Below the pieces are notes generated by a model. The model saw nothing but the letters and a program-made list of their open reading frames with translations. It was not told the origin of the DNA and made no database searches. A stretch of DNA of 64,000 nucleotides from Flavobacterium rakeshii (GTDB taxonomy: Bacteria; Bacteroidota; Bacteroidia; Flavobacteriales; Flavobacteriaceae). The position numbers were made by a program, and so were the translations under genes. Below are positions 24,268 to 31,499 of this stretch, piece by piece. Numbering within the stretch: position 1 is the stretch's first letter; each line of letters begins with the position of its first letter. The stretch is from NCBI RefSeq assembly GCF_009741375.1, contig NZ_WOWP01000034.1:62001-126000 (forward strand), in the 5' to 3' direction.

Positions 24268-24316
24268 TTACCCTAACCGGGCTAAAGATACAAAATATCT
24301 TTACCGCAAAGGGTAA
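24268..24316. promoter_or_regulatory. Nested dyad symmetry upstream of the STM3941-type gene
   Basis: Outer arms TTACCCT (24268-24274) and AGGGTAA (24310-24316); inner arms TAAAGATA (24283-24290) and TATCTTTA (24296-24303) around CAAAA. Could be an operator or an extruding hairpin. The inner right arm also resembles a -7 box (TATCTTTA). Confidence 0.45.
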
Positions 24317-24434
24317 GACATATTACTGAACCCTATCACATTAAAGAAGATAAAAAACAGTATTTCAGCAAATTAAACCAACCTAAAGCAGTTACAAACA
24401 CCAACCTATAATTACTTAAAAACAACAGCACGAA

Positions 24435-24956
24435 ATGGAAACTAAAATAATTAAGTTTAATAAGGGCCGAATAATTACATTACTACTTATGGCATTAACG
24501 TTTATAGTTGTAAGTATATTTATAATTAGCCAGCCAATAAAAATACCTAACCTGTTAAAATACCTTGCAGGGGTATTAGGTATTTTATTTTTTGGTGCAG
24601 TTTTTATCACAATGATATTAAAATTAGCCAGTAACAAACCTGCAATCATTATTGATGATAAAGGAGTAACCGATAATGCCAGCGGAGTTAGCGCCGGGCT
24701 AATTGAATGGCAAGATATACTTGGTGTTGAAATAACCTCTGTAACCAATCAGTTATTTATAAGTATTTATGTAAGAGACCCGGAGAAGTACATGCAAAAT
24801 AGTAGCGTGGTAAAAAAATGGATGATGAAAATGAACCAGTCTATACAGGGTACAAACATTAATATCCCAAAAACCACACTGGGAGATGATTTTGATGAAC
24901 TATACAAATTACTGGTTTTAGAACTGCAATTAAGAAACGGAAATAAAATTGCCTGA
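24435..24956 (+). CDS. STM3941-like small membrane protein
   Basis: 173 residues. Two N-terminal membrane helices (IITLLLMALTFIVVSIFII and AGVLGILFFGAVFITMIL) are followed by a soluble C-terminal domain of about 110 residues with the lead PAIIIDDKGVTDNASG and IEWQDILGVEI. This layout matches the STM3941 family of unknown function. First of three plus-strand genes with 1-5 base gaps. It has no obvious functional link to the flanking signalling operon, which runs the other way. Confidence 0.75.
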   Translation: METKIIKFNKGRIITLLLMALTFIVVSIFIISQPIKIPNLLKYLAGVLGILFFGAVFITMILKLASNKPAIIIDDKGVTDNASGVSAGLIEWQDILGVEITSVTNQLFISIYVRDPEKYMQNSSVVKKWMMKMNQSIQGTNINIPKTTLGDDFDELYKLLVLELQLRNGNKIA

Positions 24957-24957
24957 T

Positions 24958-25455
24958 ATGAAAAAAATAATCGTTGCCATTACCTTACTTTCACTATTAA
25001 GCTGTAGTAAAGAGGAGAAAAAATCATCTGCTGATTTTGATATGTTTGTTTTCTCTTTTGCTACCGATGCAAAGACGTTTAGTATTAAATTCACTCCGGG
25101 TGATACCGTTTACATGAAAACCTCACCGGTTGATTATTCCTACTCACTTTTATCCGAAAAGAAAAGAGACTCGGCTTACGCAATTATAAAAGAAATTAAA
25201 TTTGCCGAATATGACACCATATATACTAATGAGAATATTGTTGACGGAACCTCATTTAAATTCTACAAAACCAAAAACGATACTGTTAACTGGGTATATG
25301 TGTATGAAAATAAAACGCCTAAAGAGCTATACAAAATTGCCGATAAACTAATACAGTTACAAACAGGACAAAATTGGGTTCCTGTAAAAGGGAAACAGGA
25401 CTTTGGCAACCTTGACTATGTTGAATTACCAAATCTTTTAAATACTATTAACTAA
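24958..25455 (+). CDS. Putative lipoprotein of unknown function
   Basis: 165 residues from the ATG at 24958 (an in-frame TTG at 24949 lies inside the upstream gene). N-terminus MKKIIVAITLLSLLSCSKEE is a lipoprotein signal with lipobox LLSC. The mature part is polar and beta-rich, with no recognised domain. Starts one base after the stop of the STM3941-type gene. Possible outer- or inner-membrane-anchored partner of its neighbours. Confidence 0.7.
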   Translation: MKKIIVAITLLSLLSCSKEEKKSSADFDMFVFSFATDAKTFSIKFTPGDTVYMKTSPVDYSYSLLSEKKRDSAYAIIKEIKFAEYDTIYTNENIVDGTSFKFYKTKNDTVNWVYVYENKTPKELYKIADKLIQLQTGQNWVPVKGKQDFGNLDYVELPNLLNTIN

Positions 25456-25460
25456 ATAAA

Positions 25461-26390
25461 ATGAAATTACATTACACACTTTACACCCTTTTACTTACCA
25501 CCTTTATTAGCCCTGTATTCTCACAATCGTTTATTACAGTTGATGAAGATACTTATGAATTTATAGCCGATGTAAATTATTCAGTATTCAAAAACAACAA
25601 ACTTGTTTCAAAAGGAGTTACAGTTATAAACGAGTTTAATATCATTAAAACCGACTTTGACTCTATAAGTTTTAGCAGGTTAGACTACGAGACTGCAGGT
25701 TTTAAAAAAAGGGAGTTAGACTCATTAGTTTTCTTAAAAAAAAGCACTATTTACCTTGATGAAATAGTTATATCAAACACTAAAGAAGACCTAACAGTTA
25801 TAGGAGAGCAAAATAGATTTGTAAAACGACAAGCGAACTCTCTTAGCAAAGAGTTGCTTTACGGTTTAGTTTTCAGGAATAAATGGGATACTGATATTAC
25901 AGTTACAAAAGCAGATATTTTTGTAAATAAAGTAAAACATAAAACAGCTTATACAATTAAGTTTTACACCTTTCAGGAATCATTTATTATGAACGGGAAT
26001 CAGGACATTAAAAATCCTGAACCGGTTTTCACTACAGATACACTTTTTCTTGATCCGCGTACCAAAGGAAAAGTTACCATTGATATCCCTCAGGGCTTTG
26101 TTTTAGAAGCTGGTGAGAACATTTTAGTATCTGTAGAACTCGTTGATTACTATGATGATGAAGGTAATATTATCACCCCTGAATTTAAAGACCTTACCAA
26201 ACTAAAGTTCCAACTATCTGACAGGGCTGATTATTATGCAAAACTCATGAACCAAAACACTCATGAATTAACGCCAAACCTACGCAATATTAACCTCTTG
26301 ATTAATTATGATTTTGCACATCACTTCTTTAAAAAACCGCATAAAAGCAGTATAGTAGCCCCTGCAATTTTACTATATATTGTTAAGTAA
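25461..26390 (+). CDS. Secreted protein of unknown function (CarboxypepD-reg-like layout)
   Basis: 309 residues with signal peptide MKLHYTLYTLLLTTFISPVFSQ. The first part has the VDEDTYEFIADVNYSVFKNN and LDEIVIS segments that resemble the beta-sandwich plug-like regions of Bacteroidota surface proteins. A middle region with FVNKVKHKTAYTIKFYTF and DIPQGFVLEAGENILVSVEL looks like a beta domain. No catalytic motif was seen. Third gene of the small operon, 5 bases after the lipoprotein gene. Function not assigned. Confidence 0.65.
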   Translation: MKLHYTLYTLLLTTFISPVFSQSFITVDEDTYEFIADVNYSVFKNNKLVSKGVTVINEFNIIKTDFDSISFSRLDYETAGFKKRELDSLVFLKKSTIYLDEIVISNTKEDLTVIGEQNRFVKRQANSLSKELLYGLVFRNKWDTDITVTKADIFVNKVKHKTAYTIKFYTFQESFIMNGNQDIKNPEPVFTTDTLFLDPRTKGKVTIDIPQGFVLEAGENILVSVELVDYYDDEGNIITPEFKDLTKLKFQLSDRADYYAKLMNQNTHELTPNLRNINLLINYDFAHHFFKKPHKSSIVAPAILLYIVK

Positions 26391-26475
26391 TAAATAAACA
26401 ATTTGTCTCAAACAAGGAAAGCAGGGACTATGGCTGTTTTGATTATATCAAATTACCAAAATCCCTGTTAACTAA

Positions 26476-28629
26476 CTACAAATTATCAAGTTGGTTGGAT
26501 TTTTTGTCATCACTAATGGTCCAAAAGAAACCTACGAAAAAGAACCTGTCTGCAGGTTGTACTACTGCCTGTCTTGCAAACTGCCCGTTTACATCGGGGT
26601 TATTAGCATAGTCGTATCCAAATACGTTTTTACTACCCATTACATTTGAAACCGAGAAGTAAAGTATTTTTTGCTGACTTAACAACCATGCCCAGCTTAC
26701 ACTAAGGCTGTTGTAGCTTTTTGTAAGTCCGCTCATAAACTCGGTATCATTAGGGTTATCATAAGGTCTCCCTGAGTTGAAGCTGTATGTTACTCCTAAT
26801 TGTGACCTTAGGCTGTTTACCCAATACTTTGTCACTAAAGAAAAATTGTGTTTTGCCACATAGCTTGGAGTAACCTTATTTTCATAATTTTTATAATCTC
26901 TTTCGGTATCAATAAAGGAATACGACACCCAGTAATCCAGGTTTTTAATAGATTTGCTGTCTCTCCACATAAGGTCAATACCCTGAGCATACCCGCTACC
27001 GTTACTGTTGTATAATGAATTGTACATTGGCATTTCACTATCATACTTTACAAGACTTGAATAATCTTTATAATACGCCTCTGCCCTAAACATTTTGCCT
27101 TCGCCATTATACAGGTAGTTTAAAATATAATGACTGGTTTTCTCGTATTCAAAGTTTTTATAATACTTTAGGTAATCAGCATTAGGTGTTTGATGAAAAT
27201 CACCATAGGCAAGAGAAAACTGTCCTTTTTTACCCGCTTTATAAGCCAGTGATGCACGCGGTTCTACTACAGATTTACCCAACACATCAGAGTACGATCC
27301 TCTCACACCGGCCTTTAATGCCAGCTTTTTTGAGAAAAAGATATCAGCCTCGGCATAAGTAGCAGCGATTGAATTGTTATAACCACTATTATAAACAAAA
27401 CCTGTAGGCTCGCTGTAATCCTCTGTAAAATCGGTTAGGAAATAATCGGTTCCAAAGCTCAGCTGAAAACGGTTACTGAATTTTTTACTTAGCTTCAGTT
27501 TCATGTGTGAACTGTTTTCTGCGTTGTCCACTTTGTTTCCGGCTGGTCTAATATCGTTATGACCATAACCGTAACTTAGTCCTGTTTGTATGGTCCAGTA
27601 GTTACCCAGTGAACCTTTGTAGGAAGTATTCAGGTAAAAGTTATTATTGGTAAGTGCAACCCTTACAGGATTTGGCTCATTAATATCCTCCTGATTGATA
27701 TCAAAGTCAGAATAATCAAACGCAGCATATATTTTGAGCATACCACTATTAAACTTGTGGCGATAAACCGTTTCTCCCGAAAGGGACTGTACAGGTTTGT
27801 TCCAGTCAATATTTTGAGGCACTACCCACTGGTATGGCTGTAGGTTAATGTAAGACATGTTGAAGCTAAGTGAATTCTTCCCCCATTTTTGGGTATTACC
27901 CAGTCCCAGCCCCACTGTCATTAACGAAATATTGGTTTGTTCCTGGTCGGGTTCTTCAATAGTATTAAGAAGTAGTACACTGGATAAGGCTTCACCATAT
28001 TCTGCCGAATAACCTCCGGTTGAGAATGTCATCCCTTTAAACAGGAATGGTGAAAAGCGTCCGCGGGTAGGCAGGTTGTTTGTTGTAGAGCCATAAGGTT
28101 GTGCTACACGTATACCATCAACATAAGTTTGCGTTTCGTTTGCCTCACCACCACGCACAAAAAGCCTTCCGTCTTCCCCTACGGTTTGTGTACCCGGTAA
28201 AGTTTGCAAGGCAGCGATTATATTCCCTGCCGATCCTGCTGTTGTTACAATATCAAGAGCGTTTAGCGCTGTTACCTTACTATTATCTCCGGCAGAAAAA
28301 GTACCTGCCGATATCACTACGGCATCAAGCGTATTAACACTTTCACGCAGTTTAAAGTTTTGTGATGTGTAGTTCTCAACAGTTATTTTCTGCATTACAT
28401 CTTCAAACGATAAAAATGTAATAACAAGTACCTGTTCGCCTTTTGCAGTGGTCTCAAAAGAGAAATCACCTTTTGCATCGGTAATAGCACCGTCATAAGT
28501 TCCCTCTAAATAAACATTAGCTCCCGGTAAAGGTTCACCTTTATGGTCGGTTACATGGCCCTTTAATACATGCTGTGCATTAAGGTTTAAAGCTGTAAGC
28601 AGAAATAAAATAATAACTGTTGGTTTCAT
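26476..28629 (-). CDS. TonB-dependent receptor with N-terminal carboxypeptidase-regulatory-like domain
   Basis: 717 residues from the ATG at 28629. Signal peptide to about residue 20; CarboxypepD_reg-like domain (about 22-105: VLKGHVTDHKGEPLPGANVY); plug domain with the segments LDAVVISAGTFSAGDNSKV, ALQTLPGTQTVGEDGRLFVR and GGEANETQTYVDGI; then a beta-barrel ending in F (FFWTISDDKKSNQ). It should import a nutrient or metal complex across the outer membrane with TonB energy. No SusD partner gene follows. It carries the same LytTR-type element and -7 box arrangement as the TPR-LytTR operon, so it is a likely target of that regulator. Substrate unknown. Confidence 0.9.
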   Translation of the reverse strand: MKPTVIILFLLTALNLNAQHVLKGHVTDHKGEPLPGANVYLEGTYDGAITDAKGDFSFETTAKGEQVLVITFLSFEDVMQKITVENYTSQNFKLRESVNTLDAVVISAGTFSAGDNSKVTALNALDIVTTAGSAGNIIAALQTLPGTQTVGEDGRLFVRGGEANETQTYVDGIRVAQPYGSTTNNLPTRGRFSPFLFKGMTFSTGGYSAEYGEALSSVLLLNTIEEPDQEQTNISLMTVGLGLGNTQKWGKNSLSFNMSYINLQPYQWVVPQNIDWNKPVQSLSGETVYRHKFNSGMLKIYAAFDYSDFDINQEDINEPNPVRVALTNNNFYLNTSYKGSLGNYWTIQTGLSYGYGHNDIRPAGNKVDNAENSSHMKLKLSKKFSNRFQLSFGTDYFLTDFTEDYSEPTGFVYNSGYNNSIAATYAEADIFFSKKLALKAGVRGSYSDVLGKSVVEPRASLAYKAGKKGQFSLAYGDFHQTPNADYLKYYKNFEYEKTSHYILNYLYNGEGKMFRAEAYYKDYSSLVKYDSEMPMYNSLYNSNGSGYAQGIDLMWRDSKSIKNLDYWVSYSFIDTERDYKNYENKVTPSYVAKHNFSLVTKYWVNSLRSQLGVTYSFNSGRPYDNPNDTEFMSGLTKSYNSLSVSWAWLLSQQKILYFSVSNVMGSKNVFGYDYANNPDVNGQFARQAVVQPADRFFFVGFFWTISDDKKSNQLDNL

Positions 28630-28671
28630 GTGATTGATGATTAAACTAATTGTTTGGTTGTTTTGTTGGGA

Positions 28672-28679
28672 CAAATTTG
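28672..28679 (-). promoter_or_regulatory. -7-like box CAAATTTG for the TonB receptor
   Basis: One mismatch to TAnnTTTG, followed by TC as in the TPR operon promoter. It is 33 bp below the LytTR-type element, the same spacing as there. Confidence 0.5.
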
Positions 28680-28712
28680 CTGCGGTTATTTCTCTTATCA
28701 TAAAGAATAATA

Positions 28713-28742
28713 CCCAACTGTAATTTTTTTGGGATGAATTGT
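28713..28742 (-). promoter_or_regulatory. Putative LytTR-binding element of the TonB receptor
   Basis: Minus strand: ACAATTCAT, 12-bp spacer, ACAGTTGGG. The second half-site matches the LytTR consensus perfectly; the first has one change. The inner edge is 83 bases from the receptor ATG. Confidence 0.62.
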
Positions 28743-28813
28743 AAAATTTAATTTAAAAGACTTTTCATTTCAATTACAACACGGTAACTTTATATACCAA
28801 TCAAGTTTACATT

Positions 28814-29188
28814 ATGAAAATTCCTGACAATTACTTACCCGTTATGCCTTACCTGGTTCTGGACAAGGCGGTTGAATTTAAACAGTTTTGCGAACACACC
28901 TTTAATGCCACCGAACAGATGATTGTTCCCGGTGAAGACAGCAGGGTAATAATGCACGGCGAACTCAAAATAAACGATGCCGTGATTATGTTTGCAAACA
29001 GTAACGACAACTGGAAACAAAAAACATCGGGTATATTTATTTTTGTGGAAAATGTAGATACCGTTTACAAACGCGCCATTGAAGCAGGCAGTACATCACT
29101 GCAAAAACCTACTCATGAGGTATACGGTTATGCAGCTGGGTTTGAAGACCCTTTTGGCAACCACTGGTGGATTAATGAAATAAAATAG
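28814..29188 (+). CDS. VOC family protein (PhnB/glyoxalase-like)
   Basis: 124 residues. NYLPVMPYLVLDKAVEFKQF opening, then a second half with YKRAIEAGSTSLQKPTHEVYG and the closing GFEDPFGNHWWINE, characteristic of the PhnB-like branch of vicinal oxygen chelate proteins (two beta-alpha-beta-beta-beta units). Metal ligands are not all obvious, so catalytic activity cannot be claimed. One base separates it from a second VOC gene, so they form an operon. A TAACTTTA box 20-30 bases upstream is the likely promoter. Confidence 0.85.
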   Translation: MKIPDNYLPVMPYLVLDKAVEFKQFCEHTFNATEQMIVPGEDSRVIMHGELKINDAVIMFANSNDNWKQKTSGIFIFVENVDTVYKRAIEAGSTSLQKPTHEVYGYAAGFEDPFGNHWWINEIK

Positions 29189-29189
29189 C

Positions 29190-29579
29190 ATGCTTAATAT
29201 AAAAAGGGTACATCATACAGCGATTATTTGCAGTGATTACCAAAAATCAAAACACTTTTACACCAACATACTGGGTTTTACTATTGATGCCGAAAACTAC
29301 AGGGAGAGCAGGCAATCTTATAAACTGGATTTATCTTTAAATGGTGTTTATACTTTAGAACTTTTTTCATTCCCTAATCCGCCACAAAGAGTTTCCCGCC
29401 CCGAAGCTGCCGGACTAAGGCATATTGCCTTTGAAACCGATGATATTAACAAAGCGGTAAACTGGCTTTCACAAAATAATATCGCAACCGAACCCATAAG
29501 GACCGACGAATTCACCGGAAAAAAATTCACTTTCCTGTCAGACCCTGATAATCTGCCTATTGAGCTTTACGAAATATAG
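29190..29579 (+). CDS. VOC family protein (YaeR/GloA2-like)
   Basis: 129 residues. The lead IKRVHHTAIICSDYQKSKHF has the first metal-ligand His; GVYTLELFSFPNPPQR carries an acidic ligand; AAGLRHIAFETDDINKAV gives the second His; LPIELYEI ends with the last Glu. This is the SMU1112c/YaeR type of glyoxalase-like fold with a complete metal site, so it is probably an active lyase or isomerase. The substrate is unknown. Second gene of the VOC pair. Confidence 0.87.
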   Translation: MLNIKRVHHTAIICSDYQKSKHFYTNILGFTIDAENYRESRQSYKLDLSLNGVYTLELFSFPNPPQRVSRPEAAGLRHIAFETDDINKAVNWLSQNNIATEPIRTDEFTGKKFTFLSDPDNLPIELYEI

Positions 29580-29654
29580 TTTTTTTACTATTTTAGGCTA
29601 CCCTTATATCTAAAAAATCTAAAATTCCAAAAAGCAAAATCAGAATTAATGGCT

Positions 29655-29662
29655 TACCTTTG
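29655..29662 (+). promoter_or_regulatory. -7 promoter box TACCTTTG for the PRiA4-ORF3-like gene
   Basis: Perfect TAnnTTTG, 22 bases before the ATG at 29685. Confidence 0.6.
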
Positions 29663-29684
29663 GGGTTCAAAAATAACATAAACT

Positions 29685-30224
29685 ATGGTTTACAAATTCA
29701 GAGTAATACTTGATGCTGAGGAAGATATTTTCAGGGATATTGCCATCCAGGAAAATGACACGCTGGAAGATTTACACAATGCTATTGTTAATGCTTTTGG
29801 TTTTGACGGACTTGAAATAGCTTCTTTTTATACCTGTGATGACGAATGGACACAACAGGATGAAATTCCGCTTTTTGATGCTGGCGAAGTTCCGGGTGAA
29901 ATGAAAGCAATGGCAGATTATCCGCTTAGCTCCATTTTAGACAGTGAGAACACTAAAATAATTTACGTATACGATTTCCTTAATATGTGGACGTTTTTTG
30001 TGGAACTGGGAGCTATTGAAGAGCCTGAAAACGGTGTGAGCTATCCTGACCTTTTATTCTCTCACGGACATATGCCTAACACTGCACCTGAAAAAGACTT
30101 TAGTGCCGAAGGTGATGATATTTATGGTGATTTTGAAGACGATTATGACGATGATGATCTTGATATGTTTGGCGACGGAGAAGATTTTGACGACATGAGC
30201 TTTGATGACAATCAGTGGAATTAA
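29685..30224 (+). CDS. Plasmid pRiA4b ORF-3-like protein
   Basis: 179 residues. YKFRVILDAEEDIFRDIAIQ and DTLEDLHNAIVNAFGFDG are the N-terminal signature of the PRiA4_ORF3 family; FYTCDDEWTQQDEIPLFD follows. The last 40 residues are very acidic (long Asp/Glu/Gly tail). The family is named after a plasmid gene and is sometimes annotated near transposons (IS1096 passenger), but in Flavobacteriaceae it is a chromosomal housekeeping-type gene and no transposon is seen here. Biochemical role unknown. Confidence 0.85.
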   Translation: MVYKFRVILDAEEDIFRDIAIQENDTLEDLHNAIVNAFGFDGLEIASFYTCDDEWTQQDEIPLFDAGEVPGEMKAMADYPLSSILDSENTKIIYVYDFLNMWTFFVELGAIEEPENGVSYPDLLFSHGHMPNTAPEKDFSAEGDDIYGDFEDDYDDDDLDMFGDGEDFDDMSFDDNQWN

Positions 30225-30291
30225 ACTTAAAGATTAAGTCACTGACAGACAAACAAACTAAGCACCTAACAAACTAAGCATCTTAAAAAAA

Positions 30292-31350
30292 ATGATAAAC
30301 CTTTTTAATACTCACATTGAAACCCTTTCTGTACACAGGGTAGGAAACAAAAGCCGTAATGAGGCTATCTTTTTATCAGAACAGCCTTATAACCTAAATG
30401 ACGAGATTGCACCGCTTTTAAAGGAGTATTTCTTTAAGCCTTTTAGGGAGAAAGAGGAAAACTATTTCCAGTTTGCTCACGAGGTAGATTTAGATTACCA
30501 CGATATGTACAACCTGGTAACCGAAATGTTTACCAACCCGAGCGATGCCCACGAGATTTCTAAAAAAATAACCAAGCACCTTTTTGATCAGTCAAACCAC
30601 CCGCACATTAAAAACGGAGAGGTATATGTTACTTACTTAACTAACCTGTCTATAGACAACAATACGGTAGATGCTGTAGGTATATTTAAAAGTGAGATTA
30701 AAACCGATTTCCTTCAGTTTGAAGAAAAAAGCAGCAACCTTGATATAGTACTTCAGCAGGGTATTAACCTAAACAAGCTGGATAAAGGTTGTATTGTTTT
30801 CAATTATAAAAAAGAAGAAGGTTATAAAATATTAACTATAGACAGCAACAGGTATGATGCACGTTACTGGCTGGAGCATTTCCTTTCGGTAGATGCTTTC
30901 CAGGACGAGAACTTCGTTACTAAAAAGTACCTTAAATTCTGTCAGGATTTTGCTAAAGATGTAGTACTACCGGCAGAAGACAAAAAAGAAGAGGTTATGT
31001 TTATGAACCGTTCTGTAAACTACTTCGCTAAAAATGATGAGTTTGAAGAAACGGCTTTCCTTAACGAGGTTATTGATAACCCAGACCTTATTCCTGAATT
31101 CAAAAACTATAAGGTAGAAAAAGCACCTAAATACAGTATTGAAGATGTTACTACCTTCCCTATTGCTAACTCGGCAGTAACCGATGCACGTAAGAAAATC
31201 AAAAACGTAATTAACCTGGACACTAACATCCAGATTAAAATGGACTTTGTAAACCCTGAAAGTGCCGAAAAGTTTGTGGAAAAAGGATGGGACGAGGAAA
31301 AACAAATGTACTATTACCTTGTTTACTTTAACAAAGAACAAAAAAGCTAA
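30292..31350 (+). CDS. Nucleoid-associated protein (NdpA/YejK family)
   Basis: 352 residues. Opening NTHIETLSVHRVGNKSRNEA, then LFDQSNHPHIKNGEVYVTYL and LDKGCIVFNYKKEEGYKIL, which match the 37-kDa nucleoid-associated protein family. Charged, without membrane helices or a signal peptide. Family members in enteric bacteria bind DNA in the nucleoid; the function in Bacteroidota is untested. Single gene with a terminator after it. Confidence 0.83.
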   Translation: MINLFNTHIETLSVHRVGNKSRNEAIFLSEQPYNLNDEIAPLLKEYFFKPFREKEENYFQFAHEVDLDYHDMYNLVTEMFTNPSDAHEISKKITKHLFDQSNHPHIKNGEVYVTYLTNLSIDNNTVDAVGIFKSEIKTDFLQFEEKSSNLDIVLQQGINLNKLDKGCIVFNYKKEEGYKILTIDSNRYDARYWLEHFLSVDAFQDENFVTKKYLKFCQDFAKDVVLPAEDKKEEVMFMNRSVNYFAKNDEFEETAFLNEVIDNPDLIPEFKNYKVEKAPKYSIEDVTTFPIANSAVTDARKKIKNVINLDTNIQIKMDFVNPESAEKFVEKGWDEEKQMYYYLVYFNKEQKS

Positions 31351-31371
31351 ACCACTTAGCTTAAGCATACT

Positions 31372-31398
31372 AAAAAGAGGCCCTGAGCCTCTTTTTTT
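31372..31398 (+). terminator. Terminator after the NdpA-like gene
   Basis: Stem AAAAAGAGGC / GCCTCTTTTT with a five-base loop and a T-run. Confidence 0.85.
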
Positions 31399-31499
31399 AT
31401 TGTGTTAAATGAATGGTAAAACGCGCTATACTGCCCTATTTTAGCGTTTACTTATAGTTTAATTTCATAACTTACAATTTGTAAAGCTTTTCGCAGTAA

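Noticed and set aside
29685..30224. Transposon passenger gene suggested by the PRiA4/IS1096-type name
   Set aside because: No transposase, inverted repeats or target duplication nearby; the family is chromosomal in these bacteria.
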